The position numbers and the translations under genes are program-made. The notes under the pieces are model-generated. The model worked only from the letters and a program-made list of their open reading frames with translations. It was not told the DNA's origin and ran no database searches. A stretch of DNA of 64,000 nt from Liopterus haemorrhoidalis (taxonomy: Eukaryota; Arthropoda; Insecta; Coleoptera; Dytiscidae): positions 31,880,356 through 31,944,355 of the forward strand of contig OZ020624.1 of NCBI GenBank assembly GCA_963971575.1, read 5' to 3'. Numbering within the stretch: position 1 is the stretch's first letter; every line of letters starts with the position of its first letter. Positions 12,601-22,304 of the stretch are shown one piece after another.

Positions 12601-14498
12601 AAATCAACGTCTTAACAATGGAAGCAATTTTTATTGCGTAAATATGTGCCCAATATTGAAAAGCAATTTTAATTGCTGCAATTTATATCCTTTGTCTCAT
12701 TGCTTTAAAACAACGTCTTTACAATGGAAGCAATTTTTATTGCGTAAATATGTGCCCAATATTGAAAAGCAATTTTAATTGCTGCAATTTATATCCTTTG
12801 TCTCATTGCTTTAAAACAACGTCTTTACAATGGAAGCAATTTTATTGCGTAAATATGTGCCCAATATTAAGAAGCAATTTTAATTGCTGCAATTTATATA
12901 CTTGTCTCATTGCTATTTTTAAAAAAAGTCTTATGTTTGGAAGCAAGTTGTATTGCTCAATTTGCCTATTTATAATGTTATGAAGCAATTTTTATTGCTG
13001 CAATTTTCCTGAAAATCTGAATGTGCTGTACAATTTTATGAATTTTTATTGCTATTAAGATTTTAAACATAATTTAAGACAACTTTTATTGCAAGTGTTT
13101 CACATTGCAAATTACACGTTACAACTTTTACATTGACGCAACTTTTGTTGCTTGTTGATGCAAGTTTTATTGCATATTGCCGCAATATTGTTGCATACTG
13201 CAACTTTTTGTATATTTTCACATGAAATGTTATATTATCTGCGATTTAAAAAAAAAAATTATACTTAATATTGCAACTTTTGTTGCTGAAACTTATTGCT
13301 ACAATTTTTATTGCTGCAATTTTTATTGCAGCAATATATTGAAATCTTATGTTATTGAGAATGTTTATGATATTGAGAATTATGATTAAAATGAGAAGCA
13401 ATTTTTGTTGCTGCAATTTTTTTTAGATTATTGCAGCAATTTATTGTGAAATTTTGTCCTGAAACGTGTTTTTAGGGGTTTTGGTGATCTTTATGCAATT
13501 AATTTGTTATCAAATTAGCGCTAATAGCCATTGGTGCTGTGCGCCAAAAAATTTAACTAACCAATTAAGTTCATCTCATTATATGAATTTTTTAACAACA
13601 AAAATTTATAAATTTGACTGCTTTAATATGTACTTTTTTTCAGAATACCTTCTTAATTTTATTTTATTTTGTTTAATGCCTTTTCAGCCTCTTTTTTATT
13701 TTGAATATTATTGTTTTTCTGAATTTTTAAGTCTTTCCTAGGGTCAAGGCTACGTAAGCAAATGGGAGACAATGGAGCATTCCGATGACAAATTAGGTAA
13801 GTTAAAGAAAAATTAGTTTAAGAAAATGAAAAATATGTTTTTTCAAGCATAATTTTCATCAAATTTAGTTTAGGTAATATTTTTAAATAAAAGGATTTTT
13901 ATTAACTTAATTTTTGCGAAAATAATGGATGATTAACAATTTTTTTTGGAAACATTTGACCATTTTTTGGACAATTTTTTGGGGTTTAAGGTGATTTCTT
14001 CAATTTTTAGTTTATTTCGTATTTCTTTACACTCAGGGCTTTTGTTAAAGCCATTTTTTTGTTTTTGAGATTAGGGTTTTGTTTGTAGCACGTCTTGACG
14101 GGACTAACAAGCCGCTCAGACCATCAAGAACAATGGAGGACTATCTACAACTCGAAGAACCAGAGGAAAAACCCGAAGGAAAACCGGGGCAGAAACGAGT
14201 ATGTACAGAAAATTGATAATTATCGCACTCATATTGTAGGTGGGAAATGAAGTACCATTTTTAGCCTTATAGTTTTACAGAACGCAATTTATTGATCAAT
14301 TTTTACTGACCGCCTACATATATAAGGGAGGTATCGTGATCATACCGATTTTGACATTTCGAGATTTCGATGGATCTCCACGAATTGAGGTCCCTACATA
14401 ACGTTTTGACTATTTTTAGCATGATAGCGTGATGACATTTAGCATGATGACCTGTCGGTCTATCTGTCTGTCTTTCTGTCTGTCCGTCCGTCCGTCTG

Positions 14499-14529
<31 letters not shown>

Positions 14530-15468
14530 GTACACGTGCAGAGCAAATTCGCCTAAAAGGATTTTTATGAAACTTCATATTTAAGCTTTTGACAGCAATG
14601 GCACGAGTTGATCAACTTTTGGTAAAAATCGGTTGACTAAAAATTTGAGTTTACTCGTGTCGATTTTAAGATTTTTGCGAATATTTCACAACAGAAAAAT
14701 ATTTCGAAAAAATTTATTTAACGAATGTTGCTATAGAAGTAATAACTAACAACTTTTATTTGAGACATTTTGTTAGTACATTAAATTAGCTTTACAATGA
14801 TACCAAAAAATCATATTTTTATGTTAACCATTTCAAAATGGCGACCATTTATTTACAAAATAATAATCAACATAAGTTTTACAAAGTTGAACGTAGCAAG
14901 CTTTGAAAACAATAAAAAAAGAAACAAAATATCTCTAAAATAAACTATTATAACTAGTTATTATATGAAATAACTTAAATTTAAATTTTTCAATTAAATG
15001 TTTTATAAATAACAAGAGTTTATAGTTTATTTTGTAAATAAAATAATTTAATAATTGTAAAAAGTAATAGTTTTTTTTTTCTAAATAGTCAAATAGTTTA
15101 TTTTAGAGATATTTTGTTTCTTTTTTTATTGTTTTCAAAGCTTGCTACGTTCAACTTTGTAAAACTTATGTTGATTATTATTTTGTAAATAAATGGTCGC
15201 CATTTTGAAATGGTTAACATAAAAATATGATTTTTTGGTGTCATTGTAAAGCTAATTTAATGTACTTTTAGGAAAAAAATATAAAATTATCGATTCCCTA
15301 TGCTAGATCAAAAGTTGACATCATTTCCGGTGAAACCGGAAGTGCCTCAGAATTCTTATAGTAACCTTTAGATGGTCCTTTTTGTCTAGTTTAACTTTTG
15401 TTCTGAAGATTTTTTGTATCTTTACAAATAAAGGAGATTTTCGGGGTGCCCCGTTTCAAACAAACACC

Positions 15469-15529
<61 letters not shown>

Positions 15530-15907
15530 ACTGCACATATTTAGAAACCTAAATAATGGTATTCGAATTAAAATTAACAAAAAAATATTTTAACGTAAAA
15601 TTTGTTTTGGCATCCCAAATAATCATCATGCACTTACTAAATACCTGCGAAACTCTGAAATGTGTGAAAATTCACACTTCACACCAATTTTTTATATAAT
15701 CCAAATATACTCTTATTTTTGTTTTTTAATAATTTTTTTTGTGTCCAGGTTCGTTGGGCAGATCTTGAAGAGAAACGTCGGCAGGACAAGATGCGAGCAA
15801 TAGGTTTCGTTGTTGGTCAAACTGATTGGGGTCGTATGATGGATCCAACACAAGGAGGGTCGGCTTTGACCCAAACCAAGTACATAGAACGTGTCAGACG
15901 TTACTGA
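3671..15907 (+). CDS. YLPM1: YLP motif-containing protein 1 / ZAP3 orthologue, eight coding exons
   Basis: Nuclear, RNA- and PP1-associated protein with a P-loop kinase-like C-terminal domain. Exons: 3671-3895, 5280-8076, 9964-10448, 11487-11768, 11897-12121, 13742-13796, 14089-14198, 15749-15907; 4338 nt, 1445 residues, all phases agree. Exon 1 is rich in Trp and Gln. Exon 2 (residues 76-1007) is disordered and Pro/Gln/Asn-rich. It includes the conserved FEDWEAQFNKWKEQN block, Lys/Glu-rich stretches, and two internal repeat arrays. Exon 3 ends with the Walker A motif GPPGSGKT (about 1152-1159). Exons 4 and 5 carry APRILSLDDYF, DGFFPFIILDCIND and TPSHYLTLD. The last exons hold TMEDYLQLEEP, VRWADLEEK and the terminal RAIGFVVGQTDWGRM, all as in vertebrate YLPM1. 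The exon 1 donor (CAG|GTTCGG) is weak and is the least certain junction. Intron 2 is almost entirely a transposon. Confidence 0.92.
3989..5075 (-). mobile_element. Decayed mariner-like element with an internal non-mariner exon
   Basis: Lies in YLPM1 intron 1. Degenerate terminal inverted repeats share TATATTTCGGGA, and TA flanks both ends (3987-3988, 5076-5077). On the minus strand the left end encodes the mariner transposase tail and the right end its N-terminus (MELNREHFRAIIF, from about 4902). The middle of the transposase is missing. In its place is a coding stretch at 4721-4849 followed by a splice donor. A ~100-bp AT-rich block at 4210-4315 recurs at 26441-26541. A partial second copy of the left end is at 33947-34165. 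Confidence 0.7.
4721..4849 (-). pseudogene. Exon-like ORF fragment inside the mariner element
   Basis: Encodes about 43 residues starting MADKDFVWAQNDNLP and ending EEIHGVKTDL, then runs into a canonical GTAAGT donor at about 4720. The composition looks like a real protein N-terminus, but I do not recognise it. It directly follows the mariner N-terminal codons in the same frame. It may be a captured host exon or part of a second transposon. No matching downstream exon was found inside the element. Confidence 0.4.
6790..7035 (+). repeat. In-frame heptapeptide array in YLPM1 exon 2
   Basis: About a dozen imperfect copies of a 21-bp unit encoding QGPNLNQ or QGPNMNQ. The coding frame is kept and synonymous changes occur between units, so the array is under coding constraint or is young. 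It is unlike anything in vertebrate YLPM1 except in general Pro/Gln bias. Confidence 0.85.
7137..7445 (+). repeat. In-frame RPNFDQNRPMERP-type array in YLPM1 exon 2
   Basis: About nine units of 33-36 bp encoding RPNFDQNRPLD or RPNFDQNRPMERP. Arg and Phe are spaced regularly in a Pro/Asn/Gln background, a composition typical of phase-separating low-complexity regions. That property is inference. Confidence 0.85.
8099..9906. mobile_element. DNA transposon filling YLPM1 intron 2
   Basis: Short inverted ends read AGACGCACCTTAATTTTT at 8101-8118 and the reverse complement of a near match at 9886-9905. The element covers all but about 80 bp of the 1.9-kb intron. Inside are a nested Tigger-like derivative (8312-8983) and, on the minus strand near 9227-9352, an open acidic stretch (EELETEEDMMEDEILAGSDP, then a stop) that may be the end of a decayed transposase. 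Confidence 0.55.
8312..8983 (+). mobile_element. Tigger/pogo-like deletion derivative
   Basis: Terminal inverted repeats begin CAGTGGTACCTTGACTTACG and end with its near reverse complement; TA duplications flank it (8310-8311, 8984-8985). A remnant at about 8577-8665 encodes MKQTALDRILSKT, which resembles the K-Q-T-x-L-D-R-F end of Tigger transposases. The rest of the transposase is gone, so it is non-autonomous. It is nested in the larger element of YLPM1 intron 2. Confidence 0.8.
12445..13010. repeat. Tandem array of ~107-bp units built on GCAATTTTAATTGC palindromes
   Basis: In YLPM1 intron 5. Units begin at 12445, 12551, 12661, 12767, 12872 and 12983 (spacing 106, 110, 106, 105, 111). Each holds a 14-bp palindrome GCAATTTTAATTGC and a second GCAATTTTTATTGC. 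The first four are nearly identical; the later ones decay. From 13010 to 13450 the order is lost but GCAAT/ATTGC words stay very frequent. Confidence 0.9.
14292..14600. repeat. Dispersed TGTC-microsatellite element, copy 1
   Basis: In YLPM1 intron 7. The family starts with TTTTTACYGACCGCC, has a ~150-bp unique body and a variable (TGTC)n/(CCGT)n run, then continues with GTACACGTGCAGAGCAAA. Copies 2 and 3 are at 59347-59610 and 63233-63615. No terminal repeats or coding region were found, so the class is unknown. Confidence 0.75.
14776..15266. repeat. Long inverted repeat with 171-bp arms
   Basis: Arms 14776-14946 and 15095-15266 are almost perfect reverse complements around a 148-bp AT-rich spacer, all inside YLPM1 intron 7. 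The arms include a block matching AAATGGTCGCCATTTTGAAA. Such a structure would fold in the pre-mRNA. It is probably a fold-back transposon or a rearranged copy of a nearby repeat. Confidence 0.85.
15473..15522. repeat. (TA)n microsatellite
   Basis: About 50 bp of uninterrupted TA following CAAACACCCTGTA, which itself looks like a transposon terminus. In YLPM1 intron 7. Confidence 0.9.
15525..15705. repeat. Dispersed repeat, copy 1 (copy 2 at 34715-34895)
   Basis: A ~180-bp block beginning AATACTGCACATATTTAGAA and ending AATTCACACTTCACA is repeated with a few differences at 34715-34895. The end motif also occurs, inverted, near 43496-43530. Unclassified. Confidence 0.75.
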
Positions 15908-16373
15908 TTTTGAAATGGGTACAAAGGTACTGAAAGAAAAGAAAAAAAACTCATTTCATTTCCATTTATTTTATAAGTCATTCTGGTAAATTACCGCGAA
16001 TGTATATATGTGCTTATATTTTATATACTTTGGGACATGTATCCTATTTTATGATTTTTTGGGCTATTAGCCCTGTGACGTGTAATGTAAGATTTCATTT
16101 TTTAATGAAAAATATCGTGTTTAAAGCAGAAAAATCAATTTGTTTCGCGATTTTTTTCAAATTGATTTTTTTTAAATATTACTTAATTTAAACCATATTT
16201 TTGGTTATTAGGTAATAAGGCTTTATTATGTTAATTTTTTGGTAACTAACAAATGGATGTATTAATTAAATATATGTTCGAAATACATAGAATAAAATTT
16301 TACGGTAGTTTTTGCAAAGTATCCGCCAGCGATGCGTCGATTACCGCCATTTGGTGATTTTCCCCTACTTAAT

Positions 16374-19300
16374 CTAAATCTCTTCTTTAGTATCAAATTT
16401 CACTTTAACTTTCTCCCTGATCTCTCCTTTTTGTTCTTTGAGTGTTCTCCCTTTCATTCTTTCCCATTCTATGTCATCTTCCATTGTTTCAATGTCTCCT
16501 TTTTGTCTTTTGGTTGGATTCATCCGGTTTGCTTCTCTAGAAAGGACGACAATACTTGTTGATCCTGTATTACTACTTATGTGCTCCTGGATACAAGTCT
16601 GGAGGATGTGAAGGAAGAAGAGGAATGCCAAAAGTGTTAATGCAGAAAGAGCAATACTTTTTTTTCCACTGCTTCCATGAGATTCGTACCTGGAAGAAGA
16701 AAAATATGGATTATATACTTCAAAAAGAAATTTTTATTTAGTTGCCAAGGATATTTAAATAAATTTAAAATATTTTGGGGTTGTTTAATTCAAAAATAAA
16801 GTTTTTTCGAATTGGATCTTGTTCAGTGGTTCCCAACCGGAGATATCCACAAAAAAAATAATTTAATAAGCGTGGAAAAAGATACATATATTAACCCTTT
16901 ACCGCATAGTGTGCCATATATGGCACATTCCGATTTTTATTTTTTATTTTACTCTTAAAACTGAATCAGAACGTTACTTCATGAATGTTCATATATGGCA
17001 CATACACAGCAATGGATCCTGCAGTATCTCAAGTAATGGGCTGCAATAGATTTGAGGATATCAAGCGGAATTTGCACTTCAACTCTGAATTTATTGAGAA
17101 AGGACAACTAGAAGATACGATCTTTTCTCTCCAAAATTCGAGGGCGACTGCTTTTAATCCCTAATGAAGAACACCTAGCAATTGACGAGCAAATAATACG
17201 GATTCATTTTCTTTTGTAACATAATGTAGAATCATAATGTTCCATGTATGGCACAAACCCTATTTTTATAAAAATAATATTAAAATATATTTTTTAAATT
17301 AATTTTTCTATCAATAAGAACCAATTCCTAATGCCTATGAATTATTTCAGCAAAAAATAAAAATTCATGCAGTAAAGGGTTAAGAATATCATCAATGAGT
17401 TGGGTTAATGTTCCGTATAAGTTCACCACAAACAACTCGTCAGCGAAAACGCGTATGCTAGTTAGAATATTTGGCCTTGGCGAAGCGCCGCCCCTTTCTT
17501 TCAAAACATTCACTTTATCATTGTGAAGAACTGGAACAAAACAGGCTCAAACTTTGAATTTTGCTACCAATGAGCATAAGGATATTTTTTTCTTATCCTC
17601 TTAAATAGATTTCCACTTAATATTGAAGTTTTTAATAAGAAACAAGTTGAGAACCAAGGTATCAAGATGATGGAGGAATGATATCAAGGCGATGGGACAG
17701 GCAAGATGGCGGACTACTGGATCATACTGAAGCCTTCAAAGTGATTGTCCTGATAACCATAAAAGTGTTTTACTATATATTAATTGTAACTATCTAAATA
17801 AGAATATGCTATTATGTATTTCATTTGTGTAAATTTTTACAGTTTAAGACAATGCGATTTATAAGTTGCGCCCGTGGTCTGTAAAATACGGTTGTCTCAC
17901 TTCGGGCGATGGTGATTACTTCAATATGTATCTTTAGTGTTTATGCATGTTGATATATTATTGGGTACGTTTTGTTGGTGGGTGGTTAGAAGTACTAGAA
18001 TTGATGAGCAAGAAAACGACAATTTTGATCGTGAAGTAAGCATTGAATGATATTTGTATGGAGGTTAAGTCGTATGGTTGTAGAACAGATAACGAACATA
18101 TTTCACCTTAAATTGATAATCTAAATAATAAATGCAGAATAGGAAAACTTTATATTTGAAACAAATATTCTAGAGAAGGCCTGGGCAAATGGCAGCCCGC
18201 CCTTAAATTCTATCCTGCCGCGAAGCAGTTTATAAATTATTGTGTTCTGCAAAAATATTACTGACTGTCCAATATTCTTTCTTTCCATTTTTTTTTGTTT
18301 CAATTCGTTTCTTTATGTTGCATAATAAATAGGGTGACCATTTTCTTAAGAAGGCAATGCGGGACGGAGCAAAAAAAAAGTCAAATTTGACAAGAAAAGA
18401 ACGTAGTTTTATTAGACCGATACCCCAAAAAATTAATACTTAACCAAATCATTTAATACGGTCAAAGAATCTATTTATACAAATCAAGATTTAATTTTAA
18501 TAAAAACCAAATGAAAACAACTGCATTCAAATATTACATTTCATCTCATACTTATTCATTCTAGTCGTTCGACCTCAAATCATCGAATGAGTAGAATGAA
18601 TAGAATGAGAATATTGTCTCAACAAAACGCGTATTCTGATTAAACCGAAACCAGAATTGGCACAACAAAACACTTGTTATTTAACAGCAACCTCAAACGC
18701 TGTGTATTAAGTATACTGAACTATGTCACCGTTACCCGAAGTGAGACAACCAATCGTGTCTAATCGTGGGCCCTGTCTGACTATTCAGTTTTCAGAATTG
18801 TTCAAAAAAATTAAAAATTATAACCAATCTACTAAAATCGATTTCATATTAGGAATCAGCATCGCAAACATCCTAAAATCGTTTTAATATAATCGGCAAT
18901 AAAATGTGTTGACTAGGGTTATATTTACTAGCTGCTTGGGGGGGGGGGATTACATCTGAGTAATAGTTGTGTATGTGTGGACCCCCATAGTTTAAACCTG
19001 CAGCCTTATTTTATAAGTCTATTTGGGTGTTGTGCTTGCTGCGCTATTGAGTCCAAAAGGACCCTTTGGTGGTATAATAACCAGAGTTCTTAAAGGGCCG
19101 ATTGTGTACGGGACAACCCAGTGATTTGGATCTTTTCTAGAAAACTTTTTATAAATATCTACTCTTTTATTGAACCTACGATATTAAAATTTTTGTTTAG
19201 CTATAAATATTTAGATATTAATTTTAGTGCAATAGTGTAACATAAAATGTTCGGATTTAAAAACTGCATTTATCTTGTTGATCAAATCATCTTTCACAAA

Positions 19301-20209
19301 ATAAACAAAATGAAAATTGGTAGCTACTTACAGATAGATCGCCATGAGAAATAAAACAACAATCTCCGATTTGAAAAAATATGAAATAAAGTATCCTTTT
19401 TGGACTTTAAGTCCCAAATTTGATGTTTTGAAAATGATTTACTTTTGTGATGATACTGGGGGCTCTTTTAGGGTCCTAGTAAGCGATTTGCATCACTGTA
19501 GGCCATTAATAAAGAGGCCTATTCAGTACAGATCAATTTTTGAAATACATAAAATTAAGAATCGTGTTTAGATTTTATTACAGGACTATTATAAATAAGA
19601 TATGTTAAGTTTTACTCCAGTGTTATTGACTTAGTCCCTATCTTATAACACCCACATCTGGCCCATTTTTTTTAATATCGGTCTAAAAATGTTTAGAATA
19701 AGCCAATAGGTGTCAAGGATGTTAAAAAAAATGTCTATATAAATCTACATATGTTATATAATTATTTAAGGCCCAGTCTTTCCACCTTGAGGTACACCAC
19801 TAGATAACTATCTGATAGATAAGGTTATGTGATATTTTCTGTGCTGAATAAATGTCATCCCGTCTTTCAATACAAATTCTATCGGATAATGAGACGTATT
19901 GAATTCACTGATTGGTATTGACATTGAAGCAGATGAAGTTCCAGATAACCTTATCTGTAAGATAGATATCTAGAGGTGTATCTCATGGTGGAAAGACCGG
20001 GCCTAAATGTCTTGCATCTACATGACCTTTTACGAGTCGTATACGACCCCATATGAAGTGTTTTGATTTTTTTTTGTGGTGTTTATTTTAATAAATAAGA
20101 CTTACCCATATCCGCTTCCTGATCCGCTGAATCCGTATGGTTGATGAGGAAATCCACCAGATGGACCGTATCCCATTTTTTCTAATCCGACATTTTCTGT
20201 TGAAATCAT
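16374..20209 (-). CDS. Small single-pass membrane protein, 139 aa, two exons
   Basis: Exon 1 is 20106-20209 and exon 2 is 16374-16689 on the minus strand. The 3416-bp intron has donor GTAAG and acceptor TTCTTCTTCCAG, and the split Gly35 codon keeps the 420-nt frame open. The N-terminus is Gly/Ser/Tyr-rich (GYGPSGGFPHQPYGFSG). A hydrophobic helix follows at about residues 46-66 (SIALSALTLLAFLFFLHILQ), then a long charged tail rich in Lys and Glu. There is no signal peptide, so the helix should act as a signal anchor. The arrangement recalls small insect-specific membrane proteins that I cannot name. The stop lies 467 bp from the YLPM1 stop, convergent. The 5' flank is TATA-less but carries an ACACAGTG initiator-like site near 20247. 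The intron contains piggyBac, hAT-like and Harbinger-type insertions. Confidence 0.8.
16891..17383 (+). mobile_element. piggyBac-like deletion derivative
   Basis: TTAA target duplications at 16891-16894 and 17380-17383 enclose inverted ends CCCTTTACYGCAT. The interior encodes piggyBac transposase fragments: RFEDIKRNLHFNSEF at about 17050-17095 and EEHLAIDEQII at about 17166-17200. A frame change lies between them and the catalytic core is mostly absent. It lies in the intron of the small membrane protein gene. Confidence 0.88.
17868..18775. mobile_element. TIR element with a hAT-like insertion
   Basis: Inverted copies of GGTTGTCTCACTTCGGG stand at 17902-17918 and about 18729-18745, with weaker similarity extending about 30 bp on each side. 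Inside, about 18175-18225 resembles the GGGCAAATGGCAGCCCGCC end of hAT elements, and 18330-18390 is a truncated GGGTGACCAT element. No intact coding region. Confidence 0.55.
19770..20003. mobile_element. PIF/Harbinger-type MITE, copy 1
   Basis: About 234 bp with inverted ends GGCCCAGTCTTTCCACC / GGTGGAAAGACCGGGCC and a TAA duplication on both sides (19767-19769, 20004-20006). Internal mirrored motifs (ATAAGGTTAT, TCAGCAGATGAAGTTCCAG) are shared with five other copies in this window. Confidence 0.88.
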
Positions 20210-20469
20210 GTTTTATGCACTTCTGTTCGCAGTACTGTCTTGTGTTTCACTGTGTTTTAGTGTTAGAAGATTTTTCTTCGTGACAATTTTTTTTTAATTG
20301 CTTCCGGGTTCCGGTTTGTGATTTTGCGTTAAGATCAACGACCAAATAATACCGTTTAAGTTTATGGTGGTTTTATGGTGTCTTTTTAATTTTATTATCG
20401 CGGTTTTTAACAGTTTAATTGCTGTTATTATGTCGTTTGACGCGTTCGTGATATGTTGGGGTTGGGCGA

Positions 20470-21740
20470 TTTTTCAAAATTCATATCTCGAAAACGGTTA
20501 GAGATAGAGACTTGCGGATGAAATTTTTGGAATCTACGATGTTGTTTTAGTCGGGAAATAATTTGGGGCTTTAATTGTTCTGCACGTTTTTTGATCAGGG
20601 ACATACTGAAAATTTTTCAATTAATTTTTTTGGATTGTCAAAATGGTTGCAATAAAAAAATCATATCTCAAAAACTGTTAGAGATTGAGACTTGCGGGTA
20701 GGATTTTTGGAATCTACGGTGTTTATTTAGTGGGGAAATAATTTGGGGCTTTAATTGTCCCGTACGTTTTCGGTCAGGGCCGTACTGAAAATTTTTCTAA
20801 TAATTTTTTTGGTTGGTCAATATGGTTGAAATAAAATAATCATATCTCAAAATTGGTTAGAGATAAAGACTTGCGGAAAGAAGTTATGGATTTTACGTTG
20901 CTTTTTTGTGGGGGTATAATTTGGGGGCTTTAATCATTAGGCACAATTTTGCCTGAGACCATAATATATATTTCCAAAAATCAGCATATTAAAAATTTTT
21001 ACTTGAGTTTATCTCAATAGTGTTCGAATAAAAAAAATTATATCTCGGAAACGGTAAGAGATAGCGACTTCTGGATAAAATTTTTGGAATCCTCATCCTT
21101 CGTTTAATCTACTACAAAATTGGGGCTTTAATTGTGCAATCCATTTTTGGCTCACGCTTTATTGAACAAATCAAAAAATTTCAAAATTTTCAACTTTGAA
21201 TGGCTATATCTCAAAAACTAAACTAGATAATGACCTGCGGTTACAATTTTTGACATCCTTAGGCCCTAAAGACATATTTTGAAACAAAACCAAAAAAATT
21301 TTTTTTTTGTAAAATTTTTATTTTTTTATTTATTTTTTTCGAATGTTCAAAAATCATAACTCAAAAACGGTAAGGGATAGAGACCTGCGGTTTGAATTTT
21401 TGAATTCCTCATACTTTCTTTAGTCTAGAAAAAAGTTGGGGCCTTAATGGAAGTACCAGAAATTTTTTTATGGGTCGTTAAACAAAACCATTGAAAACGG
21501 CCAAAAATTGAAAAAGTCGTAAGGGGTATGCCTTAAAAAAATGTCGAATTTGGAGCAAAAATTTTATGTTTTAAATTTGATGTAAACATATATATTTTGG
21601 GCCGTAGATTCCAAAAAAGCCATCTATATTCAGATATGGGTACTAGATTTAAAGTTATCGACAAAAAAGAACTCAAAATTTTCGTAACTGAAAAACTAGT
21701 AAAGTTAGAATTTTTTGGATATTTTTTTCATGATATTTAG
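20470..21740 (+). repeat. Satellite array, ~180-bp units, family S1
   Basis: Units start with a CATATCTCAAAAACGG-like core at about 20482, 20662, 20841, 21039, 21204 and 21354, giving spacings of 150-198 bp. Each continues GAGATAGAGACTTGCGG, a TTTTTGGAATC core, and GGGGCTTTAATTG. It fills the gap between the small membrane protein gene and the secreted protein gene. The same family recurs at 37735-37890, 48880-49830 (inverted), 51370-51470 and 52020-53035. Confidence 0.88.
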
Positions 21741-22304
21741 GTCCTAATTACCTTAGTAACACATTTTGAAATAAATCAGAAACGATTTTTTTTTTCATAA
21801 AAAAAAAATTTAGTATTCGGTTGTTTTCGGTTAAATGAGTGCAAAAAGTGTGTTTTTGAAATTCAAGGTAAGTAAAAATAAATATAAATTAAATATATTT
21901 TATTTATTTTAACAAATAACGTACATTGTATAAAATAAATTTATTAAGTACACATTCAAACATCCATACATACAGAGAATTTTTATCAGTAATAATGGGG
22001 GGGCTACCCCTAATATTAGTGAAAAAAAAGTCCTTAAATATTGTTATAAATATAATATCTATTAGTGCAACCTTGATCCTGATTATCCAGGATTGTGCAA
22101 TCACTATTTAAAATCTAAAAAATCCTGACGCAAAAAAAGGATTAATTTTAAAAATTTATAAACATTTATTCGAAATATATTTCTACGCCAGTGAAGCTGT
22201 TTGTAAAATTGGCCCCCCATTTGTTGGGGCCTCTGATAAATAAATAATATTAATAAATATTCAGTCCTAACTCTATTTCTGTGGGGGGGGGGGATTTAGT
22301 CTGA

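Noticed and set aside
12563..12983. Cys/Asn-rich ORFs with repeated NFNCCNLYPLSHC
   Set aside because: They are the 107-bp intronic repeat read in frame, with no start context or splice support.
12445..13010. CRISPR-like array
   Set aside because: Regular repeats without variable spacers, in a eukaryotic intron; it is an ordinary tandem repeat.
14303..14578. Thr/Asp/Arg repeat ORF
   Set aside because: Translation of the TGTC microsatellite; the same happens at 63235-63468 and 63363-63557.
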